Source of the DNA: Chloroflexota bacterium
GTDB lineage: Bacteria > Chloroflexota > Anaerolineae > UBA1429
Direction of reading: 5' to 3'
NCBI GenBank assembly: GCA_012841405.1
Contig: DUUT01000183.1
Location: 1-35,845, forward strand
Length of the DNA stretch: 35,845 bases
The translations under genes were made by a program, and so were the position numbers. This document shows, piece by piece, positions 23,602 through 30,316 of this stretch. The notes beneath the pieces were generated by a model. That model was not told the DNA's origin. It saw nothing but the letters and a program-made list of their open reading frames with translations, and made no database searches. Numbering within the stretch: the first letter of the stretch is position 1; each line of letters starts with the position of its first letter.

Positions 23602-23604
23602 AGC

Positions 23605-23620
23605 TAACCAATTGATTATA
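23605..23620. promoter_or_regulatory. Putative TetR operator, copy 1
   Basis: TAACCAATTGATTATA is an imperfect palindrome around the core TAACCAATTGRTTA. A 13-of-16 match occurs at 24493-24508, also directly after a -10. The differences are all transitions. It is consistent with autoregulation by the adjacent TetR protein. Confidence 0.6.
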
Positions 23621-23653
23621 CGGCCAGCGACTAGCAGGAGAAAGGTGGCGGGC

Positions 23654-24334
23654 ATGCCCCAGACAAAAACCTCGCAGAGACGGCCACGCAACGCCGCGAG
23701 AGCGCAGGAGGCGATTCTCAGTGCAGCGGAGATGGAATTCGCCCGGCATGGGTTTGCCGGCGCACGAGTCGACGCGATAGCCAAGGCAGCGGGCTATAAC
23801 AAGAGCCTGATCTTTCAATACTTTGGTGACAAGCTCGGCCTCTATACAGACGTGCTCAAGAGGGTGGACGCGCAGGCCACCCGCGTAGGTCTTCAGATCC
23901 TCGGATCGCTCTCGCCCGACGCCCCCATTACGCGCGAGAGCTTTGGGGCACTCGTAAGAGAGATGGTCACGGCCATGTTCGACTATGTCGTCGAACATCC
24001 GCAACCGCTGCGCATTATCGCCTGGGAGGAGGCTGGCGGCTGGACAACGCTGCGAAAGCTTTACTCGCAGCTCGATCACAGCGATGTCCACCTCTTCATG
24101 GGCATACTCGATCGCGCGCGACAGGCAGGGGTGCTCCGCCCGGAGATATCTCCGCATCTTTTCCTGATGATCCTCACGAACGTCTGCCGAACCTACATCA
24201 CCTCGTTACCCGTGTTTCAGATGGTGCTATTCGGCGACGAGCCGGCTAGCAAGCTAGACACTCCGGACGCGCTGGCACAGGCACGCGACGAGATCGCCGC
24301 CTTTGTTGTGCACGGGTTGATCGCCGACTCCTAA
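23654..24334 (+). CDS. TetR/AcrR-family transcriptional regulator
   Basis: A 226-residue regulator. The N-terminal helix-turn-helix is typical: ARAQEAILSAAEMEFARHGFAGARVDAIAKAAGYNKSLIFQYFGDKLGLYTDVL (about 15-68, split here into known elements AEMEFARHGF, IAKAAGYN and LIFQYFGDK). The C-terminal ligand-binding part includes EHPQPLRIIAWEEAGG and a helix near MILTNVCRTYITSLP. It should repress genes until bound by a small ligand. The ATG at 23654 has AAAGGTGG before it; a TTG at 23612 would overlap the operator. Shared operator-like sites suggest it controls itself and the SDR downstream, and perhaps the divergent FAD pair. Base composition is less GC-rich than neighbouring genes. Confidence 0.87.
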   Translation: MPQTKTSQRRPRNAARAQEAILSAAEMEFARHGFAGARVDAIAKAAGYNKSLIFQYFGDKLGLYTDVLKRVDAQATRVGLQILGSLSPDAPITRESFGALVREMVTAMFDYVVEHPQPLRIIAWEEAGGWTTLRKLYSQLDHSDVHLFMGILDRARQAGVLRPEISPHLFLMILTNVCRTYITSLPVFQMVLFGDEPASKLDTPDALAQARDEIAAFVVHGLIADS

Positions 24335-24462
24335 GGCTACCAACGACCGGTGACACAGCCGGTACGCCATCCCCGACAAGCCCCGATCGCTAGCTCTGGC
24401 CTGTACAGACAACAGAGCAGGCGCCATGGTTTCCGCAACGTCGCACCACCAAGGGGAACCCC

Positions 24463-24491
24463 TTGACAACTCATCGGTGATGCGTTATTAT
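24463..24491 (+). promoter_or_regulatory. Near-consensus sigma70 promoter of the SDR gene
   Basis: TTGACA at 24463-24468 and TATTAT at 24486-24491 are spaced exactly 17 bp, the best promoter in the window. AAGGGG-AA-CCCCTT at 24451-24464 overlaps the -35 edge as a small inverted repeat. Confidence 0.75.
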
Positions 24492-24492
24492 C

Positions 24493-24508
24493 TAACTAGT
24501 TGGTTATA
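24493..24508. promoter_or_regulatory. Putative TetR operator, copy 2
   Basis: TAACTAGTTGGTTATA begins one base after the -10 of the SDR promoter and would cover the transcription start. It matches the site at 23605-23620 at 13 of 16 positions, including the flanking TATA. Confidence 0.62.
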
Positions 24509-24580
24509 TCGGGCCATGGTGACCGTGAATCCTCAGAACGTCGGTCGTGGATTCGACTACTCACGAAGGGGGATCTAGCG

Positions 24581-25591
24581 ATGGGAATCCTGGATGGGCG
24601 CGTCGCCCTCATCACCGGCGCCGGGCGTGGTATCGGTCGCGCAGAGGCGCTCTATTTCGCAGCCGAGGGCGCCCAAGTCGTGGTCAACGACATTGGCGTC
24701 TCTTCCGACGGCAGCGGCGGGGACACCAGTATCGCCGCTTCGGTGGCTGCCGAGATACACGCGGCAGGCGGCTCTGCGGTGGCTAACACCGACAGTGTCA
24801 CCGATTGGCAAGGCGCCAAGCGCATGGTAGACACTGCCATCGATGCCTTTGGGGATCTGCACGTCGTGGTCAACAACGCCGCGATCAGCCGCCCCCGTGC
24901 GCTCGTGAACATGAGTGAAGCAGAGTTCGACGCCGTGGTCGCCGTAAAGCTAAAGGGAACCTTCGCCGTCAGTCACTGGGCAGCCCGCTATTGGCGCGAG
25001 CGGTACGAAGCTGGGGATCGCGCCGATCGCGCGATTATCAACACATCCTCCTCTGCCGGTTTGAACTCCCCTTACCCTCTGAACACCAACTATGCAGCAG
25101 CGAACGCCGGGGTCGGGGCAATGACGATACTGCACAGCCTGGAGCTAGCCCGCTACGGCGTTCGCGTGAACGGCATCTCTCCGGGGGCCAGGACTCGACT
25201 CTCCCTTGACCTTCCCGCAGGAGTGGATTCCCTGACTGCGCGAGATCGGTCCGCGCCCGGAAGCTACGATCCGTGGGACCCCATCCATCAAGCCGTGGTC
25301 GTCGCCCACCTCGCGAGTGCCGCTTGCACCCTCACCGGCCAGATGCTGACAGTCCGTGGCAGCACTGTCGCGATCACCCGCAACTGGTCAGTCGGCGAGC
25401 ACGTGAGCAAGGAGAATGCCGGCTGGACCGTGGAAGAACTCGGGCGCGCCTTGGGCCGCCTGACCTTCGAGAGCCCCTTTGACACGCTCGTCTATCTTGC
25501 TCGTGTATATGGCGTCAGCGATCGCGAGCAAGTGCAGCAGCTAATCAACAGGTTCCTTGACAACGACGAGCAGTCCGAGAAGGCCTCATAG
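24581..25591 (+). CDS. SDR-family protein with an altered active site
   Basis: A 336-residue SDR, longer than classical members, with ITGAGRGIGRA (11-21), VNDIGV followed by the Gly/Ser-rich insertion SSDGSGG seen in multifunctional-enzyme-type (3R)-hydroxyacyl-CoA dehydrogenases, NNA at 98-100 and a C-terminal extension (about 265-336). The catalytic tetrad is unusual: Ser157 and Tyr171 are present, but the Lys of YxxxK is Asn175 (NYAAANAG) and the position usually Asn or His is Lys123 (VAVKLKGTF). It may be weak, altered or non-catalytic. The ATG at 24581 follows GAAGGGGG. A near-consensus promoter with a TetR operator-like site precedes it. Fatty-acyl or steroid-like substrates are suggested by family only. 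Confidence 0.82.
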   Translation: MGILDGRVALITGAGRGIGRAEALYFAAEGAQVVVNDIGVSSDGSGGDTSIAASVAAEIHAAGGSAVANTDSVTDWQGAKRMVDTAIDAFGDLHVVVNNAAISRPRALVNMSEAEFDAVVAVKLKGTFAVSHWAARYWRERYEAGDRADRAIINTSSSAGLNSPYPLNTNYAAANAGVGAMTILHSLELARYGVRVNGISPGARTRLSLDLPAGVDSLTARDRSAPGSYDPWDPIHQAVVVAHLASAACTLTGQMLTVRGSTVAITRNWSVGEHVSKENAGWTVEELGRALGRLTFESPFDTLVYLARVYGVSDREQVQQLINRFLDNDEQSEKAS

Positions 25592-25621
25592 GCGGGTCAT
25601 CTAGCCCAGCCGTGGTGCTAT

Positions 25622-25658
25622 GGAAAGCCGACGGTCCCACTGACGCCGTCGGCTTTCC
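25622..25658 (+). terminator. Hairpin after the SDR gene
   Basis: GGAAAGCCGACGG (25622-25634) pairs perfectly with 25646-25658 around an 11-nt loop, 30 bp after the SDR stop. No T-run follows, so it is a terminator candidate rather than a certain one. Confidence 0.5.
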
Positions 25659-25720
25659 ACTGCTGCGAGAGAGCGACGTCCTGGGCGTCATCCCTGAGAT
25701 ACACTTCCGCGCGCACCCGC

Positions 25721-25750
25721 TTGCAGGGCTTCTCGCCCGCGTGGCATAAT
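25721..25750 (+). promoter_or_regulatory. Promoter of the ComEA-like gene
   Basis: TTGCAG at 25721-25726 and CATAAT at 25745-25750 are spaced 18 bp. The -10 lies in GTGGCATAATGG, almost the same context as the promoter at 26465-26494. Confidence 0.5.
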
Positions 25751-25777
25751 GGCGGCAGTCGTGCGCTGGAGGGAGAC

Positions 25778-26413
25778 ATGGAGCGAGTGCAACGCTTCGG
25801 TCACGGCGTGCTACTGGTATTCCTCGGCATGGCCTTGGCCAGCGGAGGCTGGGCCATCGCCCACTGGCCCCGCCCCGAGCCGATCACCATCGCCCTCCCC
25901 ACAGCGCCGCCAACGGCAGCGCCTACCCCGTCGGAAGGGGCGCCTCCCCTCCAGGTGCACGTGACGGGCGCCGTAGTGCGCGCGGGCGTCTACCGCCTGC
26001 CCCCGGGCAGTCGCCTCATCGATGCCGTCGCCGCCGCCGGCGGGATGGCGCCCGACGCTGACGAGGAGCGCATCAACCTGGCCGATCACGTCCACGACGG
26101 GCAGCAGGTGTACGTGCCCCGCCAGGGGACGCCGCCGCCGCCCCAACCCACGCCGATGCCCCTCCCCGAGGTCCTGCCCGACCACGCGTCGCCCTCCGGC
26201 GGTGCCGCCGCGCCGCAGGCCCGGGTGAACATCAACACCGCCTCCGCGGCAGAGCTCGAGAGCCTCCCCGGCATCGGCCCCGCCCTCGCGCAGCGCATCA
26301 TCGCCTACCGACAGGCCCACGGCGGCTTTGGCGACGCCGCCGAGATCGTGGCCGTGAGCGGCATCGGCGAGGCCACCTACGCCAAGCTGGCGGATCGGAT
26401 CACCGTCCGCTAG
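25778..26413 (+). CDS. ComEA-like DNA-binding protein with SLBB and helix-hairpin-helix domains
   Basis: A 211-residue protein: a membrane anchor (about 10-28), a Pro/Ala/Thr-rich spacer, a SLBB domain (57-115, QVHVTGAVVRAGVYRLPPGSRL to VYVPRQG), a second Pro-rich linker and a tandem helix-hairpin-helix domain (150-211, VNINTASAAELESLPGIGPALAQRI, ISGIGEATYAKL-like). This is the layout of ComEA, the cell-surface receptor that binds incoming double-stranded DNA during natural transformation. No comEC follows, so competence in this organism cannot be concluded. GGAGGGAG precedes the ATG at 25778. Confidence 0.85.
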   Translation: MERVQRFGHGVLLVFLGMALASGGWAIAHWPRPEPITIALPTAPPTAAPTPSEGAPPLQVHVTGAVVRAGVYRLPPGSRLIDAVAAAGGMAPDADEERINLADHVHDGQQVYVPRQGTPPPPQPTPMPLPEVLPDHASPSGGAAAPQARVNINTASAAELESLPGIGPALAQRIIAYRQAHGGFGDAAEIVAVSGIGEATYAKLADRITVR

Positions 26414-26464
26414 GGAGAAACCCCACCGGCGCGCTGGGGCCTGCGCGTCTGGCGCCGACACCAC

Positions 26465-26494
26465 TTGCGAGCGACCCGCTCGACGTGGCATAAT
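26465..26494 (+). promoter_or_regulatory. Promoter of the archaemetzincin-like gene
   Basis: TTGCGA at 26465-26470 and CATAAT at 26489-26494 are spaced 18 bp, about 55 bp upstream of the ATG. The context GTGGCATAATCGG mirrors the preceding promoter. Confidence 0.45.
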
Positions 26495-26550
26495 CGGCCC
26501 TACATCCAGGAGAAGGAGTAGCTGTTCGGAGCGGCCTTGGGAGCATAGTC

Positions 26551-27270
26551 ATGAGCAAGTTCATCTCGATGATGTGGTCCGAGGGGGTACTCGAGGAAGA
26601 GAGCGAGGTCTTCGCCCAGACGGTCGACGGAGTGCTCAAGTGGCTCTTCCTCCGGCACCCCCGGGCGTTGATGGACCCGCCCATTCGGATCCACCTCTAC
26701 GGGAACTGGGTCATCCCGGCGCTCGTACCCAACACCCCGTACTGGGGTACCCAGTGGTACATCGACATGAGCTTTGACAACACCCTCCAGCGCGTCATCG
26801 CCCCGGTGTTCCTCGAGCTCGTGCGGCAAGAGCCCTGGCAGCGGGCGGACCCACACTTTGACCTTGCCCTCTTGGACCAGGATCTCACCGATTTCCCCGC
26901 ACCGCTGGCGAGGCTGCGACCCGATCACTATGCGCTGGGAACGAGCCTGCCGGGGACGACCGCCGTCATGTCGCTCCACCGCGTGCGTACCCTGACCGAG
27001 GCGCACGTGCGCGCCCTGGCCCTCGCACGCCTCGTGCGGCACCATCTGGGGCACGTGATGGGCATCCCGAGCTTTGGCCGCAGCGCCTCCGTACAGCGGC
27101 GGGGGCTCGAGCTCCACTGCACCAATCGCTGCGTCATGCGTCACGCCGAGACGGTGGGCGAGCTGGCGGCCTTGGCCATCGAGGAGGATGAGCTGGGGTG
27201 GCCGTTCTGCGAGCTCTGCACCCAGGATCTCCACACGGTGGTCGTGCGGCAGCTGTACAACTGGAACTAG
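26551..27270 (+). CDS. Degenerate archaemetzincin-like protein
   Basis: A 239-residue protein whose second half follows the archaemetzincin plan HExxHxxGxxHC...CxM...CxxC: ALARLVRHHLGHVMG (158-171), then HC at 189-190, Cys194, Met196, and Cys220/Cys223. The segment YALGTSLPGTTAVMSLHRVR before it also fits the family. Two departures stand out. The catalytic Glu of HExxH is His165 (HHLGH), and about 17 residues are inserted between GHVMG and the third zinc ligand His189. The four Cys of the structural zinc site remain. It may bind zinc without normal peptidase activity. No signal peptide is seen. TTGGGAG precedes the only plausible start. Its stop overlaps the convergent purN stop. Confidence 0.68.
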   Translation: MSKFISMMWSEGVLEEESEVFAQTVDGVLKWLFLRHPRALMDPPIRIHLYGNWVIPALVPNTPYWGTQWYIDMSFDNTLQRVIAPVFLELVRQEPWQRADPHFDLALLDQDLTDFPAPLARLRPDHYALGTSLPGTTAVMSLHRVRTLTEAHVRALALARLVRHHLGHVMGIPSFGRSASVQRRGLELHCTNRCVMRHAETVGELAALAIEEDELGWPFCELCTQDLHTVVVRQLYNWN

Positions 27271-27962
27271 GCCCCCGCGGATGACCCGGCGCGCGCACCG
27301 CGTCCCCGGGGTGGCTCGCCCGCGGATGCTTCGCGCTCCAGGCGCTGCAGTTCGGCAGCGATCGCCTCGATGTACAGGGCGTGCTCCGTGGCGTGGATGC
27401 GCGCCTCGAGGGAGGCGAGGGTGTCGTCGGGCAAGATGGGGACTTGGCGGCAGGCAACGACGGGCCCCGCGTCTACCGCCTCATCGGGCACGCGATGCAC
27501 CATCACCCCCGTGCAATCGATCGTGCCCTGACGGAACGCCTCGTAGGCGCGCTCGATGGCGTGCATCCCCGGAAAGGCCCCGGGCAACGCCGGATGGATG
27601 TTGAGCACCCGTCCGGGGTAGTGCCGGAGGAAGGCCATGGTGAACAGGTGCATCCACCCCGCCTGGATGATGAGGTCCACCGCATAGGGAGCGAGCCGCG
27701 CCGCCAGATCCGCGTCATACGCCTCACGCGAACGCCCCGCCAGCCGGTAGGGGCGCAGGGGATGGTAGATGGTGGGGATGCCGTGGGCGGCGGCACGCTG
27801 CAAGCCGTAGGCGGCCCGCCGATTCGAGACCACCACCGCCACCTCGGTGTCGGGCAGCGCTCCCGAGGCGCAGGCATCGATGATGGCCTGCAGGTTCGTG
27901 CCACTGCCCGAGATGAGCACCGCAAGGCGACGGGTCGCTGAGGGGTTCTTGGTGTCCGGCAT
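27267..27962 (-). CDS. purN: Phosphoribosylglycinamide formyltransferase
   Basis: A 231-residue GAR transformylase, transferring a formyl group from 10-formyl-tetrahydrofolate to GAR (third step of IMP synthesis). ISGSGTNLQAII (17-28) binds the phosphate, and the catalytic Asn121, His123 and Asp164 lie in LNIHPALPG and VDAGPVV. The last 25 residues are an Arg/Gly/Ala tail beyond the usual C-terminus. The ATG overlaps the stop of purD/M by one base (TGATG), so it is translated by coupling as the last gene of the purine operon. The TAG shares CTAG with the opposite gene's stop. Confidence 0.93.
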   Translation of the reverse strand: MPDTKNPSATRRLAVLISGSGTNLQAIIDACASGALPDTEVAVVVSNRRAAYGLQRAAAHGIPTIYHPLRPYRLAGRSREAYDADLAARLAPYAVDLIIQAGWMHLFTMAFLRHYPGRVLNIHPALPGAFPGMHAIERAYEAFRQGTIDCTGVMVHRVPDEAVDAGPVVACRQVPILPDDTLASLEARIHATEHALYIEAIAAELQRLEREASAGEPPRGRGARAGSSAGA

Positions 27963-30316
27963 CAGCGCAGCACCACCCTCTCGCCCTCGCCCCGCGCGAC
28001 GACCTCGCCGATGACGTACGCCTCGCGCGCCACGGCGTCGAGGGCCGCATCCACCTCGTCAGGGGCAACGATGACTACCATGCCGATACCCATGTTGAAC
28101 ACGCGGTACATCTCGTCGCGATCGACGCCGCCCTGGCGCGCGATGAGGCGGAAGAGGGGGGGCACCTCCCAGGCGTCACGGCGCACGACCACGGCGCTCC
28201 CCTCCGGCAAGATGCGGGGGATATTGTCGACAAAGGCGCCGCCCGTGAGGTGGGCCAGCCCCTTGATGGTCACCGCCTGGCGCATGGCGCGCACGGGGGA
28301 CAGGTACGAGCGGTGCGGCTCCACCAGCGCCTCGCCGAGCGGGCGCCCCAACTCGCCGGCATGGTCGCCATACTCCGCGCGCGAAAAGATGCGCCGCACG
28401 AGGCTAAAGCCGTTGGTGTGGAGCCCGCTGGAGGGGAGGCCGATGAGCACGTCCCCCGGCGTGATCGTGCGGCCATCGATGATGGCGTCCCGCTCCACGG
28501 CACCGACGATGGTGCCCGCCAGGTCCATCTCGCCGGGAGCATAGACGCCCGGCATCTCGGCGGTCTCGCCGCCCAAGAGGGCGCACCCCGCCGCCCGGCA
28601 GGCGCGTGCCACACCGCTGACGATGCGCGCCACGACGTCGGCGTCGAGGGTGGCCATGGCGATGTAATCGAGGAAAAAGAGCGGCTCGGCCCCCTGCACC
28701 AGGATGTCGTTGACGCAGTGGTTGACGATATCCTGGCCGATGGTCTCATAGCTGCCCAGGGCGGCGGCCACCATCGTCTTGGTGCCGACACCATCGGTAG
28801 AGGCCACGAGCACCGGCGCGCGCATCCCCTGGAGGCGCGTGGCGTCATAGAGCCCACCGAAGGAGCCGATGCCCATCAGCACCTCCGGGCCATGGGTCGA
28901 GCGCACCGCCTCCCCCATCCGCTCGACCGCCCGGCTGCCCGCATCGATATCGACTCCGGCGGCGCGGTACGCCGAGGGCTGGGCGTGGGTGGCGGCCGCT
29001 CCGTGCGCCACTGCATCCCCAGTGGTACCCGGCAGCCCGTCGCTCCGCTCCAGCCCCTTGGCGCCAATATCGCGGCGGTACATGGCGCCGGGCCAGTGAA
29101 TCGCGTCGACAGCGGCATAGGCGCGGGCCATCGCCCGGGGGAGGTCGGCGTCCCAGGCGGTGACGCCCAGCACGCGGCCACCGGCGGTGACGATGTGCCC
29201 GTCGCGCCGCGCCGTGCCGGCGTGAAAGACGACGGTGTTCTCGTGTCCCGCGACCTCCTCCAGCCCTTCGATGGCCTGCCCCTGTGCATAGCTGCCCGGG
29301 TACCCCTGCGCCGCCATGACGACGCATACGCAGACGCCCTCACGCCACGCCAGCGGCACCTCATGCAGCCGTCCCTCCGCGCAGGCGAGGAGCACGTCGC
29401 TGAGGTCGGTGCGCAGCAGGGGGAGGATGACCTGCGTCTCGGGATCCCCAAAGCGGCAGTTGAACTCGAGCACCGCGTAATCGTCCCCGTCGACCATCAG
29501 CCCGGCGTAGAGCACCCCCACGTACGGCGTCCCGGCGGCGGCCATGGCGTCCACGGTGCGCTGCAGCACTTTGGAGGTGACGCGCGCCATCAGCGCCTCG
29601 TCCAGCAGGGGCGCCGGGGCATAGCTGCCCATGCCGCCGGTGTTGGGGCCGCGATCACCGTCATAGGCCGCCTTGTGGTCCTGCGCCAGGATCATGGGAC
29701 GCACGGTACGCCCGTCGGAGAACGCCAGCACTGACACCTCCTGGCCCCGCAGGCACGCCTCGATGACCACCCGGTCGCCGGCGGCGCCAAAGGCGCGCTG
29801 CCGCATGATGCGGTCCAGCGCCGCACGCGCCGCGCTGGGGGTCTGACAGCCGATGGCGCCCTTGCCCGCGGCCAAGCCATCCGCCTTGACAAAGACGGGG
29901 CCGGGGTGCCCCTCCACGTAGCGTACGGCGTCGTCATAGGCGTCAAAGACGGCGAAATCCGCCGTGGGGATACCGTGCGCGTCCATGAAGCGCTTGCTGA
30001 ACACCTTGGAGGATTCGAGGCGTGCCGCGGCGGCGCTGGGGCCAAAGACGCGCAGGCCGCGCGCGCGCAGCCGGTCGCTCAGCCCCAGGGCGAGGGGCGC
30101 CTCGGGGCCGATGACGGTGAGGTCAAAGCGCTCCCCGGCGGCATAGTCGGCGAGCGCCTCCACGTCCTCGGCGGCGATGGGCACGTTCGTCGCCAGGCCG
30201 GCGGTCCCGCCGTTCCCCGGCGCCACGTACAGGGCGCCCACGCGTGGCGACCGCTGCAGCGCCCACACCAGGGCGTGCTCGCGCCCCCCCGAACCGACCA
30301 CTAGCACGCGCATCAT
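27962..30316 (-). CDS. purD/purM: Fused GAR synthetase-AIR synthetase (PurD-PurM)
   Basis: A 784-residue bifunctional enzyme. Residues 1 to about 422 are PurD (phosphoribosylamine-glycine ligase): VVGSGGREHAL, APGNGGTAG, KADGLAAGKG, QDHKAAYDGDRGPNTGGMG, LEFNCRFGDPETQ, ending MYRRDIGAKGLER. A roughly 25-residue Ala/Gly/Thr linker leads into PurM (AIR synthetase, from about 448): YRAAGVDIDAGSRAV, STDGVGTK, HCVNDILVQGAEPLFFLDY, GGETAEMPGVY and HLTGGAFVDNIPR. Both active regions look intact and the frame is continuous, so the fusion is genuine in this sequence. It catalyses steps 2 and 5 of IMP synthesis. AGGAGG lies seven bases before the ATG at 30316, which overlaps the purF stop (ATGATG contains its TGA). 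Domain order matches eukaryotic Ade5,7/GART. Confidence 0.92.
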   Translation of the reverse strand: MMRVLVVGSGGREHALVWALQRSPRVGALYVAPGNGGTAGLATNVPIAAEDVEALADYAAGERFDLTVIGPEAPLALGLSDRLRARGLRVFGPSAAAARLESSKVFSKRFMDAHGIPTADFAVFDAYDDAVRYVEGHPGPVFVKADGLAAGKGAIGCQTPSAARAALDRIMRQRAFGAAGDRVVIEACLRGQEVSVLAFSDGRTVRPMILAQDHKAAYDGDRGPNTGGMGSYAPAPLLDEALMARVTSKVLQRTVDAMAAAGTPYVGVLYAGLMVDGDDYAVLEFNCRFGDPETQVILPLLRTDLSDVLLACAEGRLHEVPLAWREGVCVCVVMAAQGYPGSYAQGQAIEGLEEVAGHENTVVFHAGTARRDGHIVTAGGRVLGVTAWDADLPRAMARAYAAVDAIHWPGAMYRRDIGAKGLERSDGLPGTTGDAVAHGAAATHAQPSAYRAAGVDIDAGSRAVERMGEAVRSTHGPEVLMGIGSFGGLYDATRLQGMRAPVLVASTDGVGTKTMVAAALGSYETIGQDIVNHCVNDILVQGAEPLFFLDYIAMATLDADVVARIVSGVARACRAAGCALLGGETAEMPGVYAPGEMDLAGTIVGAVERDAIIDGRTITPGDVLIGLPSSGLHTNGFSLVRRIFSRAEYGDHAGELGRPLGEALVEPHRSYLSPVRAMRQAVTIKGLAHLTGGAFVDNIPRILPEGSAVVVRRDAWEVPPLFRLIARQGGVDRDEMYRVFNMGIGMVVIVAPDEVDAALDAVAREAYVIGEVVARGEGERVVLR

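Noticed and set aside
28985-29080. Possible assembly artefact joining purD and purM
   Set aside because: The linker is in one frame with ordinary composition, both domain ends are complete, and overlapping junctions on both sides fit one operon; no sign of a chimera was seen.
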